A stretch of DNA of 64,000 nucleotides from Alviniconcha marisindica (Eukaryota > Mollusca > Gastropoda > Provannidae). The translations under genes and the position numbers were made by a program. The stretch is from positions 1-64,000 of the forward strand of contig JABMCL010000805.1 of NCBI GenBank assembly GCA_018857735.1, given 5' to 3'. Shown one piece after another: positions 22,547 through 34,715 of this stretch; positions within the stretch are counted from its first letter, which is position 1, and the number at the start of each line of letters is the position of its first letter. The notes below the pieces were generated by a model, which did no database searches, had not been told where the DNA came from, and was given only the letters and a program-made list of their open reading frames with translations.

Positions 22547-24764
22547 TTGGGACAGTGTTGAGGGGACCCGTTCCAGGAGGAGCAAGACTCCTGATGCAGC
22601 TCACCTGTGTTCCACCTGCCAAACACCGCTGACGTTAGTCTGCCTCACCTGCAACCCAGCACAGATCAAGCACAACAGCATCCCAAGTCATGGCGCGTCT
22701 TCTCAAGTGTGCGGTAACAGCATCCCCTGCAGTGATAGCGACGGTAACCATGTTGAAGATGGTAACGATATTGAAGATGACGACACCGAGGAGGATGTTC
22801 CTCTGACCATGAGCAGGTCAGCAGAGAGCCTTGAAAGTGAGACATCCAAGTCCTCTGTCTACCAAAGGTTGAGAGAGCAGCGAAAAAACAGGGATTCTTC
22901 CATTGCCACGGGTTCTCGCACAGCAGTTGGTTCTGCAAAACACGATTCTGATCTCGGTCCAAGCTTGGCAACTGATCCTAGGTGTGACCGACTCTCTGAA
23001 AGCTGTTTTGTGAAAGTGGTAGATATCGCAACCAAGCAGGCTGTGAAAACGCTGGAAGAGGAAGCACTTGTAATTCCCACAAGCAAAGCACTATCATTGA
23101 GTGGGGTCAAAAAGAAAAAACCTGGGAGGAAGAAGAATGGGGTCAGGCGAAGCAGCGCGCAGAAACTGAGCAGCAGCGGGACAAGAAGAGTCGGCCGGCC
23201 AAGAAAGCAGCAGCCTGTGAGCATCACGCACACTCGGAACAGCGATGCTATGCCGGAGGAAGTGAGGGCCAAAAGAGGGAGGGGGAGGCCAAAGAAAGAG
23301 CCCCACCTTGAGCAGCCAGAGAACAGTGATGCAGCTGAGCGGCCGTGGAAGTGCGCTGTGTGCGCCAAGGCGTTCAAAGATCGGTCAAACTGCCGGGTTC
23401 ATGAACTGGGCCACAGCAGGTCGGAGAAGCGCCACAAGTGTGAGCACTGCCCCGCGGCCTTCCGCTCCCCGGCCAACCTCCGAGCTCACAGCCGCAAACA
23501 CACGGGAGAGAGACCGTTCTTCTGTGAAACCTGCGGGAAGGCGTTTGCTCGCACAACAACGCTGGAGCAGCACAGGCGCGTTCACACCAATGACCGCCCT
23601 TACAAGTGCGAGCAGTGTGGAGAAGCATTCAAGCAGCGTGGCCTGCTCATCGTCCACCGCCGCAAAGCTCACACGTTTGAGCGGCCATTCAGCTGCACAA
23701 TCTGTGCGGCCAGCTTCGTGGTGAAAGGCCACCTCTCTGTTCACATGCAGTGCCATACAGGTCTCCGCCCGTTTCTTTGCGAGGAGTGCGGAGCGTCTTT
23801 CAAGCAAAAAGGGATCCTCAAAGTCCACAAAATGATCCACAAGGGGGTGCGCCCCTTCTCCTGCGATGAGTGTGGAAAATCCTTTTACCGGCAGGTGGAT
23901 GTGCGAGCGCACAAAAAGACACACCTCAACATTCGCAACATCATCTGCAATGTTTGCGGGGCAGCGTTTGGCAACAACAGCACACTCAAGCGGCACATGC
24001 AGATGCACACAGGCTTCCGGCCATTCAATTGCTCTGACTGCGGCAAAAACTTTGCCAGCAACTCTGAGCTGAAGGTGCACCAGAGGATCCACACGGGCCA
24101 CAAGCCCTACATCTGCGACATTTGTGACCGAGGGTTCCAGACCATGGGCAACATGAAGAAACACCGCAACAACCGCCACAAGCACGCCCCACCCTATGTC
24201 GCCCCCACCCAGAAGATGGGGTTGCAGATGCGTGAAGATCAGCGAGTGGAGGCGTACGTCTCTGCCAGTCAGAAGGCAGAACCTCTGTCCTTGGGGAGCC
24301 TGACTGCAGAACCGTCTGCATCCCGGAGTCAGCCGAGGGAACCCTTTCTGTCAGTGAGTCGGCAGATGGAGGGCATGGCAGCTTCTGCTGCAGATGAACA
24401 GGTGGTACCAGTTGCCTCCGCAGGTCGTAGTGCAGAGATGTTCGGTTATGTAGTTCACCAGGCAGAGCCGACAAATTCTGTGGTTCAGAAAGCAGAGCCG
24501 ATGACTTCTGTGGTTCAGAAAGCAGAGCCGATGACTTCTGTGGTTTTTAGGACAGCACCGATGACTTCTGTGGTGCACAGGGCAGAGCCGATGACTTCTT
24601 TGGTGCACAGGGCAGAGCCGTTCACTTCTACAGGCCACAAAGGGGAACTATTCGCTACCATCAGTCACAGGAATCAGCCGTTTTCCTCTCTTGTCCCGAG
24701 ACACTACCCCAGTGCTTCTGCCTCCCTGACCCTCAAGAAATGTTCGTCTGATGGGGAAACGTGA
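22547..24764 (+). CDS. Gene A, main exon: ten C2H2 zinc fingers with AT-hook-like motifs
   Basis: The exon opens in phase 2 and runs 738 complete codons to TGA at 24762. Order of parts: CxxC-x7-CxxC (CSTCQTPLTLVCLTC, about 22606-22650); an acidic Asp/Glu stretch (22735-22800); Ser-rich linker; basic AT-hook-like repeats (GVRRSS, RRVGRPRKQQ, KRGRGRPKKEP, 23100-23300); then ten consecutive C2H2 fingers (about 23345-24180) with TGERP/TGLRP-type linkers; then a Ser/Pro/Thr-rich tail with about seven ten-residue repeats of the type AEPMTSVVQK (24460-24650). Fingers plus AT-hooks predict a nuclear DNA-binding regulator. The finger DNA target is unknown. With the exons at 21617 and 20265 the protein would have at least 936 residues. 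Base composition is GC-richer than its surroundings, as expected for a true exon. Confidence 0.9.
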
Positions 24765-25245
24765 TACGCCTGGCTCTGCAGGCGAAATGAAATTTGCTCA
24801 GGTGGTGATAATGTTTCCATTTGACTGGGACCTGTGATAATTATATTTGGTATTAAGGGTAAATGTGAATGTTGCTCAGATAATGGATCCCCCCCCCCCC
24901 CCCCCCCCCCCCGTCTGACATGAAAATGGGGTTTGTATATTATGCCTTTGATGGCAAAATTAAATGCAGAATCTGGGACTATTAACCCATTTTTAAACCT
25001 TGAATGAAAACTGGAGAAGAAAAGACGAATATTCAGAGAAACTAACCCTCAGATTCAAAGCATACATGTATCAGCACAGGTGCCCCCAGCGAACACCATG
25101 TTGAAAACCTCCCCATTCAGTCAGTCGATCAGTCAGTGCTCAGTTATCTGTGAACGTACCCATGAATAAACTGAGTTGCAATCATATGTGCTACATCAGA
25201 TATTTCATGATACTGTGCAGTGCTGCTGCAGTAATAATAAAGTCA
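24765..25245 (+). other. Gene A 3' untranslated region with poly-C run
   Basis: After the stop there is a pure 24-C run (24889-24912) and AATAAA hexamers at about 25165 and 25236, either of which could serve as polyadenylation signal. Extent of the UTR is inferred. Confidence 0.45.
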
Positions 25246-25734
25246 GCAAATGAACAAGCAGGAGGACTATGAACTGCCAAGCTTCTGTTCTGATGACTCT
25301 GGATATGGCTACGATAGTACCACTGTCATCATTTAAATCAGCTGCTGACATAATTTATGTTTCTTTTTTTCAGACGGTTTAATATTTGACACTGTAAGTG
25401 TAATATTTTGTTACCTTTTGCTCACATGTGTACATGCCCAACATGAGGTGCATCACCTTATTTTTGTTGTGGAAATTACCCACACAGTATCTTTGTTTAA
25501 ATGTTGATGGGGTGGAGTTTGGCTTTTGGCTTTTCTTCCAGTCTTGTTTGGCACATGGAGTTTCCATACAGCTTCGACTCCATCCTGCCTAGGGTGGTGT
25601 CATTACTCAAGCACCATTATTTTGTTGTAAGTCGACTGTGATTCTCGTGACTGTGCAATGTGATATGGCATTGGTTTGGGAAGATTGTCAAATCTGACGC
25701 GACTGTGTGAATGTTGGCACATTCAGGAACCATT
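25246..25734. other. No gene recognised
   Basis: A 62-codon minus-strand frame at 25567-25379 has no recognisable content. Otherwise non-coding DNA downstream of gene A. Confidence 0.4.
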
Positions 25735-25915
25735 GAATGTTGTGTGGCTCCGTGGACATTGGCATGTTAAAGGGGAACGATGTTGAATGTTGTGCGGTTC
25801 TGTGGACATTGGCATGTTAAAGGGGAACGATGTTGAATGTTGTGCGGTTCTGTGGACATTGGCATGTTAAAGGGGAACCGTGTTGAATGCTGTGCAGCTC
25901 TGTGGACATTGGCAT
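25735..25915. repeat. Minisatellite, 50-bp unit, about 4 copies
   Basis: Units consist of TTGAATGTTGTGCGGTTCTG followed by TGGACATTGGCATGTTAAAG and GGGAACGATG. The second and third copies are identical, suggesting recent expansion. Confidence 0.9.
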
Positions 25916-26084
25916 ATGGTATGGATCTGTGTGAATATTTCCATAATGAAGTAGACTGGTACTAAGTTTTATTTATAACAGGACCTGTGGTAAATTTGGT
26001 TGTGTCTATGTCCTTTTGGTTGATTGTTTTATACACCCCTTCCCCCATAACAAAGTTGGGGTGGGAGAGGGGAGGGGTTATACT

Positions 26085-26480
26085 GGAATCACAGCCTGTC
26101 TGTCTGTCAGTGTGTCTTTGTACAGATCTACAGCACTGCTCAAACTTTTGTAACCAAACTTGGTATGGCAGTGCATCATCATGAACCAAGGTGTTGTGCA
26201 GAAAACAATTGGCTGCTACTTTCTAAGTCAAGGTCACAGTGAGGACTAGTATCATCAAAATATGTCTGTTTCAACTATGTATCTTCTGAACTCATCCCTC
26301 TTTTGCTACTGTTTCAACTACACATCTTCTGAACTCGTCACTCTTTTGCGACCAGACTTAGTTTGACAGTGGAGCATCATAAGCCCAAATGCCCAAGGAA
26401 GATTTATTAGATTGCTGTGGTCAAGGTCAAGGTCATAGATTGTTGTGTGTTCAAGGTCAAAGTCATAGTGAAGGTTTGAA
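26085..26480 (-). repeat. Dispersed repeat with TCAAGGTCA boxes
   Basis: Contains ACCAAACTTGGTATGGCAGT (26153) and a related CGACCAGACTTAGTTTGACAG (26351), each followed by CATCAT-AA-C and by one to three TCAAGGTCA/TCAAAGTCA words (26230, 26424-26432, 26451-26463). The layout looks like two diverged halves of one interspersed repeat. The TCAAGGTCA word is also the binding core of ERR/SF-1 nuclear receptors, but here it is most simply part of the repeat. Confidence 0.5.
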
Positions 26481-26770
26481 ATTTCAATTTACTATTCTCT
26501 CTGTGCAGTACTGACCTGGGTTTGAATCCCAGGCTAGGTGTGGCAAAGGATTTTTTTTCCCAGAGGCAACTTTCAGTGAAGACTGTTAAAAATGCCAAAC
26601 ACTGGCAGCCATACCAGTGTTTGGACGGACAAAATTACTGTGCTGCGCACACCAGTAGGAATGGGTACAAACTGGTGTCTGCAGTTATGATTACACTGAT
26701 TGATGTGTTCAGTTGATTCAGTTGATTTTTTGACACTTTCACCTTAATCTTGGACAGAGTGCCCCCTCCA

Positions 26771-26797
26771 CCCCCCCCCCCCCCCCCCCCCCCCCCC
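26771..26797. repeat. Poly-C run, 27 nt
   Basis: Uninterrupted C run in otherwise non-coding DNA. The stretch 26800-27460 holds only a TA microsatellite at 27324-27342 and no gene. Confidence 0.95.
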
Positions 26798-27464
26798 ATT
26801 TTATTGCCACTAAACAATGACAAAGCAAACAGGCATTGACACTGGTTTATTTCAGTGGTTTAATGATCTTCATGTGAGAAATTATTTGGCAGTTGTAGAC
26901 TTACTTTTTATTTGTTTTCAGTGGTTGTAGACTTTTTATTTGTTTTGGGTGGTTTAATCACTTTATGATCTCCCCATGTGAGAAGATGAATTATTTGTCA
27001 GTTGTGGATTTGTTTGTTGCAAACTCCAAAATGCTGTGAAAATTGTTTGTGATTCTGATGTTGTTAATGTAGCATTGACCTGGTGCTGCTGATTAAGCCA
27101 TTTGTTGAAGTTGTTATGTAAGCATTCCCATGACACTGTGTTCTTGGATTAATTGATGAAGGTACAGTATCAAATTGTTTTGGAAAGAGGACTATACGTG
27201 GAATGAAATGGAGAAAAATCCAGTGTGGGTTTTTGTAGCAGTGATGGTAGTTCTTATGAGCATTCTGCATTTCTGTTTCATGTTTGCGAAGTGATTAGTT
27301 TTCTAGATTGACTTGAGAAAGCATATATATATATATATATATTTGAGAAAAGGTTTCCAGTTTGTGTTTTACCTACTTCTTATGGCTGTTTAAAAAAAAT
27401 CAGAATACGTATAAGTTTTTAACATGGACATATTTTTAACAGATATTGTGTACCGACAAAATGT

Positions 27465-27535
27465 GTAACACCCTGAGATAACCGTAATGGTTGACTGGGC
27501 GTAAAACACCAAATTACTTACTTACTTCACTTCAT
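27465..27535 (+). repeat. Single copy of the TTGACTGGGCGT dispersed repeat
   Basis: CCCTGAGATAACCGTAATGG then TTGACTGGGCGTAAAACACC and AAATTACTTACTTACTTCAC is a near-consensus single unit, showing that the sequence also exists outside tandem arrays. Confidence 0.8.
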
Positions 27536-27689
27536 CATTGTGACTGAAGACTCTGACGCTTTCAGTGCCTGCTGGCTTATTTTGTTTCCATAATCCATGG
27601 ATTAATGTGCATGTAATGTGATCTTTGTGCATGTGTCTAGACACAGGGGACCTCAGTTAGCGGTCTCAACCGAAGGACTTTTGTACATT

Positions 27690-27852
27690 CTATACAGAAT
27701 TTGACTCTGGAGAAATCTCAGGGCACAGAATTTGATGCTGGAGAAATCTTGGGGCACAGAATCTGACTCCAGAGAAATCTTGGGGCACAGAATCTGACTC
27801 CAGAGAAATCTTGGGGCACAGAATCTGACTCCAGAGAAATCTTGGGGCAGAT
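27690..27852. repeat. Minisatellite, 30-31 bp unit, 5 copies
   Basis: Units of GGGGCACAGAATCTGACTCC followed by AGAGAAATCTT. The last three copies are identical. The minus-strand open frames across it are repeat artefacts. Confidence 0.92.
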
Positions 27853-28087
27853 GCAACTCCTGGAACATAACAGTCACCTGTCCATGTGGTGACAGGGTCC
27901 GTCGTGTTTGGCTTTAGATAGCAAGTGCTCATGCTCTGCACCTCTGACGCTCCTCAATACTCTGTTTTAACAGCCTTGACAATTATTGTGCCTCTCTCCA
28001 TTTTCTGCTGTTTCTGATGGATGTCTTGAAGTAGAGCTGTGAGTTTTCTGACAGCATTGCTGTAACTCAGTTTAGGTGAAGTGTTTT

Positions 28088-28556
28088 TGGGGGCGGGGAT
28101 AGCTCAGTGGTTAGAGCGCCGGGCTCATGACTGAAAGGTCACGGGTTCAAATCCCTGCAGGCGCGGCGGGAGAATTTTCTTCTCCAGGGTCGACTTTCTG
28201 TGCTGACTCTAATTTGGGTATCCATTCCACCCCTGTGTTACCGCAGTAGCACGTAAAAGATCCCGGTTATTCTGCCAAAGGTGCAGGTGGCAGGTTACAG
28301 CTAAACACGCATACACCTTACGTATGCATGAAGTGACATGGTGCATGGTTGTATGGTGTACACAGAACTTGCACCGAGATGGCTGCAGTTTCATGTGGCA
28401 CCAGCCATGTCCAGCGCTGTAAGTACACCACTTCGGTAGATATGCAAAAACGCGCTATAAAAAGCCAGTCACTCATGTAGAACCACATGCGAGCGCAGTG
28501 AGTCTGCTCAAGAGAGCGGAGAATAGCGCTATATAAGTGATCATCAATCAATCAAA
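28088..28556 (+). repeat. tRNA-derived SINE, copy 1 (near full length)
   Basis: The head is tRNA-like with an A box (TAGCTCAGTGG) and B box (GGTTCAAATCC) of RNA polymerase III. The body contains GTAGCACGTAAAAGATCCCG, CAGGTGGCAGGTTACAGCTA, GTGTACACAGAACTTGC and CACCACTTCGGTAGATATGC. It ends with GAATAGCGCTATATAAGTGA and an (ATCA)n tail. The ends of the tRNA part do not pair as an acceptor stem, so this is a retroposon and not a tRNA gene. Confidence 0.92.
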
Positions 28557-29057
28557 CTTGTAAATGTGGGGTTTTCTTTTGTATGCATTTGTATGCGGGT
28601 TTAAACATTTTTTATTTTTTATATATATTTATTATGTCCTTGAAATATAATGAAAATTGGCTTTTAAAACTAAAGTCCTTGAAAAGTCCTTGAATTTTGT
28701 CTCCCCAAACCTGAATGAGCCCTGCTAGTACTAGTAGAGATCTTAACATTACCTCATCACAAGGTGGATTTTAAGTTAACAGAGTGTATCTAATCAAAGA
28801 CTGTATATTTAATGTGGTGTTTGGCTGAAATAAGAGTGTCACCACCATTGTGTGTGAGTCCAGTTGGTGGGAACTTGTGTTTCTGAGAAGCCATGTATTG
28901 ATGTTTATGTCTGCTCAAAATTCTTTTGTTATCCAAGATTTGTACATTGTTGGGTTTCTGAAAAGTATCATAAATAAAGAAGTTTGAAAGATTATCATAC
29001 TGGATATGATTTTGTTTTACATTCACTTTGATTTTCATACATAACTGTGATTTGTGA
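28557..29057. other. No gene recognised
   Basis: AT-rich non-coding DNA; an 82-codon minus-strand frame at 29038-28790 has no recognisable content. Confidence 0.4.
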
Positions 29058-29717
29058 TGTGTGTGTGTGTGTACGTGTGCATGAGAGAGAGAGAGAGCAT
29101 GTGTGTGTGTGTGTAGGAGAGAGTGAGAGTGTGTGTAGGAGATTGAGAGAGAGAGAGCATGTCTGTGTGTGAGAGAGACAGAGAGAGAGAAAGAGTGTGT
29201 GTGTGAGGGAGAGAGAGAGAGTCAAACTCCAAGCACTGGTTTACAACATCCTTCCTTCAACCACTGCTGTATTTAGTTACACCACAGGTTCCAGAAAACT
29301 GTCAGCTAACAAGCAGTTTTTTGTTGGTGCTCAAACAGTAGTAAGTTTGTTACAAACAACTCAAATTATATCAGACGTTTGTTATATAACTGACCATGTT
29401 GCATATGCCAGCTCAAATAAAACCAAAATCGTTTGAAACGAGACTGAACTTTTTTTTACCCGGGGTGGATGCGTCTCATGTTTACATGCGTGCTTGGGCG
29501 CTAGGTTGCTTCCACAGTCTTATCAGTACCCAAACCTTTCGGAGGGCACTGACCGCGTCGGTGGACAGCTGTGCAGAGATGAAGAGTGCCCCTTCAGTGG
29601 CGTGACTACATCTGGCAGAGTTTGGAGGAAGGTGCCGGAAAGCGATGCTCAGAGTGTGAGAGAGAGTGTGTGTGTGTGTGTGTGTGTGTGTGAGACTATG
29701 TGAGAGAGAGAGAGAGA

Positions 29718-29748
<31 letters not shown>

Positions 29749-29825
29749 CATGTGTGAGCATGCATGTGTGTGTGTGAGAGAGGGAGAGAGACAGCGCATG
29801 CATGTGTGTGTGTTTGTGTGTGTGC
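29058..29825. repeat. GT/GA microsatellites flanking a split low-copy repeat
   Basis: GT and GA tracts lie at about 29058-29222 and 29652-29822. Between them, 29223-29258 (CAAACTCCAAGCACTGGTTT and on to CCTTCCTT) and 29622-29660 (GGAGGAAGGTGCCGGAAAGC GATGCTC) match the two halves of a continuous segment at 55069-55140. About 365 bp separates the halves here. Confidence 0.65.
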
Positions 29826-30384
29826 TCATTTATGAATGCTCACTTGCAGGTGGGGTTTTACCATGCTAGAGTAGACTTGAAATGTACCACTGTCAATTTA
29901 CATACAACCAGTTTAACAATAAACCAGTTTGCTACAACTGTGCAGATCCACACACACATGAACACACACATGCTTGAACAGAAGTCAGAATGCCTTCATA
30001 ATTTACTGTCCCAATGAAGATTCTCTTGTATATATATATAAACATGATTATGTACACCTATTATAAAATCTTACCTCTTTCACGTAAATACCTTAAATCT
30101 TGTACAAAAAGTAATATAAACATCAAGGGCACTCTTTCAGTAAATCTGAAAGAAGCATTAACCTCTTAAATTATGTCTAAAAAACGAAACAAACTTATAC
30201 TGTTGCAGTCATACAAAATGCTATAAAAAGTTGGCATTAAAATCGTTAGCTGCAACCAATGAACCTGTTTGATAAAAAAAAAAAAAAAAATTTTAATCTC
30301 ATTTACCAAGTGCACAATCCTTGTTTGATTGGTAACAGTTGCCATTTAAGTGTTTAATTAGCTAGGTGTAATACAACAGTTAAC
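29826..30384. other. No gene recognised
   Basis: AT-rich, with an A17 run near 30275. No coding signal. Confidence 0.4.
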
Positions 30385-31010
30385 ACTTTTGTTATTATTG
30401 ATAGCTTTTGTATAGCGCTACTCTCTGCTCTCGGGCAGACTCACTGTGCTCATGCCGCATGTGATTCTGAATGAGTGACTGTAGCCTTTATTGTGCCGTT
30501 TCTGGGTTTTTTAAATATCCACCGAAGTGGTGTACTGACAGCGCTGTTTGGTTGTTGCATGGCTGGTGCCACGTGAAACTGCTGCCACCTCAGCGCAAGT
30601 TCTGTGCACACCATACAACTATGCACCAGTGTTCAGTGTCACTTCATTCAAAGCCACATAGGTAAGGTGCATGTGTGTTTAGCTGCAACCTGCCACCTGC
30701 ACTTTGGAAAGAATGACCGGGATCTTTTACATGCTACTGCAGTAACGTGGGGGTGGAACAAACACCGAAATAAGAGTTAGCACAGAAAGCTGACTCAGAA
30801 GCAGACATTTTCCCCACTGTTCCTGTGGGAACTTGAACCAGGGACTGTTCCTGTGGGAATTTGAACCAAGGACTGTTCCTGTGGGAATTTGAACCAGGGA
30901 CTGTTCCTGTGGGAACTTGAACCAGGCACTGTTCCTGTGGGAACTTGAACCAGGGACCTTTTGATCACAAGTCTGGCGTTTTACCACTGAGCTATGCCCA
31001 TTCCCCTTTG
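30385..31010 (-). repeat. tRNA-derived SINE, copy 2, with expanded internal repeat
   Basis: Read on the minus strand, the head ends near 31005 (GGGGAATGGGCATAGCTCAG), followed by an A box, then B-box-like GGTTCAAGTTCC sequence and the standard body down to AGCGCTATACAAAAGC near 30400. Between 30830 and 30955 a 28-30-bp segment around the B box (GTTCCTGTGGGAACTTGAAC) is repeated about five times. Adjacent on the right, about 90 bp is tandemly duplicated with the head end (30990-31080 versus 31090-31180). Confidence 0.88.
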
Positions 31011-31988
31011 TGTGTATTAATTACTATCCACCCACCCACACCCACCCACACCCACCCACCACTCTCTTCATTCTTCGACTGCTGGACAGCTATGCCCATT
31101 CCCCTTTGTGTGTATTAATTACTATCCACCCACCCACCCACCCACACTCACACACCACTATCTTCATTCTCTGACTGCTGCACAGCTACGAGAATTCTGC
31201 GAACAGTTCAGGTACCCAACATACGTATGTCAAAATGACACCTGGCTTCATCTCTTCCATTAGGAGAAGCCACCGCGATTTTGATTTTCTGCCACTATTG
31301 CGCATTATCTGCGAGTTTCTATGCTACTGACCATTCATGAGGCCTTCTCTTATCAAAAAGTGGACAAAATGGGATCTTTAACGTGTGCAATGATCATGCT
31401 GTGTGCTGCGCACACAAAGGCAAGATGGGCAGAGACGAGTCGGCGCAAGCGTTGACTCAAGAACTGGGAAACAGTCCAGCAGCCTGCCAGGCCAAGGAGT
31501 GGAACCATGACAACTGGATTACAGTCCAGCATGTTAGCCGACCTGCCACAAACTACAGGCAATAGTATTGGAAAAGAAAAGATCCAAACACATACAAAGT
31601 TTTTAAAAAACACGCTTGTTTAATATGACAATATACAACATGCACATTTTCAGGGTACGCCCCTATTTTAAGCACGCAAAACGACAGCTAAACGGTGAAA
31701 AATGAAATGTCGGTTACTGATCCGCTTTTGGTTGTGGTGTGCATGTCAAGTGTTTGGAAGAATGCTGGCACGACCCCAACAGTCTGTTTGTTTAACTGTT
31801 ATTTTGTTGCTTGAAAAAGGGGACTACCCTAAAAATCTGCACATTGTGTATTGCCATATTAAATAGGCGTTCTTTTTAAGGTTTGGATATGGTTTTAGAA
31901 TGCTAGTAGTCATCCTTGCTTCAGATTTTCACCACCACCAAAAAAATGCAAAGGAAAGATCTGTCCTGACAAAGTGTGATAACTTGGG

Positions 31989-31990
<2 letters not shown>
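31011..31990. other. CCCAC-rich duplicated block, then no gene
   Basis: Up to 31190 there is a tandem duplication with CCCAC microsatellite cores. The rest shows only short open frames (31353-31613) without recognisable content, possibly an old dispersed repeat (AAATGGGATCTTTAACGTGT around 31366). Confidence 0.45.
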
Positions 31991-32028
<38 letters not shown>

Positions 32029-32052
32029 GGGGGGGGGGGGGGGGAGCAATGA
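31991..32052. repeat. Poly-G run, 47 nt plus interrupted extension
   Basis: Pure G at 31991-32037, one A and G again to 32044. It is the longest homopolymer in the window; exact length is uncertain in any assembly. Confidence 0.95.
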
Positions 32053-32660
32053 CTGAAATTGGCCTGGAAAGCTAGAAAAAAATACAAAATAAAATAATAA
32101 AAGTATTTACACAGTGCAACATCCTGTCTGGAGAGAATATTCTAACCACTTACAAAACACACAGGCACCTGTACGCACAAGTATAATTATCAAAACCATA
32201 ACAGACAGGGACATGTGGTGGTAGAAAATAGCAGCGAGGAGCAGAAAACATGGCAAGTCTACTGTCTTGGAAAAAAAAAAATGTCTTGAGGTTTGATTCA
32301 AAGTAGTCCAGAGAGGGTTCCTGCCAGTGAGGACCGTAAAATACTTCTAGCTGCAGTCTTCGTGTGCTTGTTCAGTCACTATTTGTATTTATGCAGCTGG
32401 AACACATTTTGCTTTGACCCTGAGCTCCAAAGGGTGCGGTCATGTTGGATAGCTCTTCACAAATGAAGAGCAGACAAAAGGCTGGCTCATGATGCAATAT
32501 ACACCTCTGCCACACATCTGCCTCACGCAGGTCACACACACAAACTACCAGATACATAACAGCAGCACTCACGGCCATGTTTTTATGCAACTTTCAAACT
32601 TAGTTTTAACAGGCTAGACTGATATTAATAAACAGATCAATTTTTTAAAAACTAATTTAA

Positions 32661-32884
32661 CCCTTTCATTGCCATGAGGTCATTTGAAAACAACCAATAA
32701 AAGTACGAAATTTGAAATCCTTAAGCTTTTCAGTTTTCTTTTTCGCATTAGCACGTTAAAGGGTTTGCATCAAAATGCACAACACTGAAAGCAGATTTGC
32801 TATACAACTGAGAAATGTACTGTTTGCAGGCACATGCATGCACTTTTCAGCCTGGAAATCTGACAGGCTGTGGCAGTGAAGGGG
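32661..32884. mobile_element. piggyBac-like MITE, 224 bp, TTAA target duplication
   Basis: TTAA lies at 32657-32660 and again at 32885-32888. The element begins CCCTTTCATTGCCA and ends TGGCAGTGAAGGGG, inverse complements with two mismatches. TTAA duplication plus ends starting CCC and finishing GGG is the hallmark of piggyBac-type elements. No coding capacity, so a non-autonomous element. Confidence 0.8.
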
Positions 32885-33091
32885 TTAAGTCATTAAGACT
32901 AAGAGTCTAAAAAGATTTTTTTTAAAATCAATTTCTATCAAAATGGCCCGTGAAGCTGCTTCATGTGGGGCTCCTTTAACACTGCATACTCTCAGGCTCC
33001 TTTAACTATGCATACCCTTGTGGTTATGGCTTCGTGCCCCCCCCCCAAACACACAAACACACATACTTTTAATTATTCTTCATCATTCCAT

Positions 33092-33094
<3 letters not shown>

Positions 33095-33148
<54 letters not shown>

Positions 33149-33722
33149 AAAGCAGCTTGAACATAGGTTGCACAAGAACCAAATTATGATTGCCGCTTTG
33201 ATATAAAAATAAAAAGCAACCAACATTATGACTGGTATCAAATTTGGCTGTACAAATATTTACAGACCAGAATTATGCACAAGAGGCAGAATACTGAGCA
33301 AGAGGGAGATGACGTGTTCAGTTACACATTGCATAATAAATGTCTCAAGTCATCCACTCAAGTCATGTCTCAAATGTCTCCACACTAGGAAGTACACAAA
33401 ATATTTCAAAAACTTCTTTCAAAAATAAAACAAAAATTGAAAGACAAACAAGAAAGAGGGAACATTCAACAAAGAGACAAAACAAAACCCAGAAACTCAA
33501 ATCGAATTCAAACAGAACAGCCTTAAATGCAGTCCATGTTAAAACCAAGCAATAGCATACACATTTGCATATTATATCACACAAAGGATTTCTCTTTAAA
33601 ATAAATTTGTCACACCATCACAAATGAGGCTGGTGTTATCTCTCCTCCTCAGAACCTCCAGGGTGCAATGATGGACCCCCCCCCCCCTTCCCCCCCCCCC
33701 CCCCCCCCCCCCCGCCCCCCCT
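33095..33722. repeat. TA microsatellite and poly-C runs
   Basis: (TA)n at about 33095-33144; C runs at 33676-33687 and 33690-33713 separated by TT. Between them no gene is recognisable; AT-rich frames at 33228-33555 lack content. Confidence 0.9.
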
Positions 33723-34084
33723 TCCCCATCCAAATGTCAAGTAATCACAGACTTGTTTCGTTTTTCATTCAGTATTTCGACACATCAATGACATCACTAC
33801 CACAGGGACTGCTGGTCTCGATGCTGTGTTCTCTAGACCATGTGCACCCAGGAAGCCCTTCAACTGGCATAAGATAGACAGACATATATTGATAAATATA
33901 TATTCATTGTCCCAGTCACACCTTGTTACAAAGGTCACTTCCCCAGCATCACCAAGTCCCAACAGTGGTGTGTAATATTTTACAGAATTTTGCCAGGGCA
34001 TTTTGCTGAGCACTGCTGTGCGAAAGTATTCTTCAGCGTGTAAATGCCAGTAAAAGGAGTGATCCACTATCACCCCCTGATGTG

Positions 34085-34715
34085 TGAGTGTCTGATCAGA
34101 CTGGTTGGTATGGGACCAGGCAGAATTTGACCTGACAATGAGACACTTTCTGCATGGTGTCACAATCAGACATTTTCTGCCTGGTGTGTGATACGAATCT
34201 AGCACTGTGTCAGAGGACACAGATCTGTTGGTATGGGACCAGGCAGAATTGGGTGTCACAATCAGACACTGTCTGTATGGTGTGTGATAGGAATCCTGCA
34301 TTGTATCAAGCTCAAAGGACACAGATCAGCTGGTATTGGACCAGGCAGAATTGGGTGTCACAATCAGACACTGTCTGTATGGTGTGTGATAGGAATCCTG
34401 CATTGTATCAAACTCAAAGGACACAGATCAGCTGGTATTGGACCAGGCAGAATTGGGTGCCACAATCAGACACTGTCTGTATGGTGTGTGATAGGAATCC
34501 TGCATTGTATCAAACTCAAAGGACACAGATCAGCTGGTATTGGACCAGGCAGAATTGGGTGTCACAATCAGACATTGTCTGCATGGTGTCTGATTGGAAT
34601 CCAGCACAGTATCAAACTCAAAGGACACAGATCAGCTGGTATTGGACCAGGCAGAATTGGGTGTCACAATCAGACATTGTCTGCATGGTGTCTGATTGGA
34701 ATCCAGCACAGGCTA
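34085..34715. repeat. Minisatellite, 102-bp unit, about 5-6 copies
   Basis: Units contain AGATCAGCTGGTATTGGACC, AGGCAGAATTGGGTGTCACA, ATCAGACACTGTCTGTATGG and TGTGTGATAGGAATCC. The 102-bp period is a multiple of 3, so three long open frames arise on both strands. These are not genes. Confidence 0.93.

Noticed and set aside
22859..24185. Minus-strand frames of 70-266 codons opposite gene A
   Set aside because: Shadows of the GC-rich zinc-finger exon; no independent motif.
31353..31613. 86-codon minus-strand frame with hydrophobic content
   Set aside because: Lies in what looks like an old dispersed repeat; no start context or family match.
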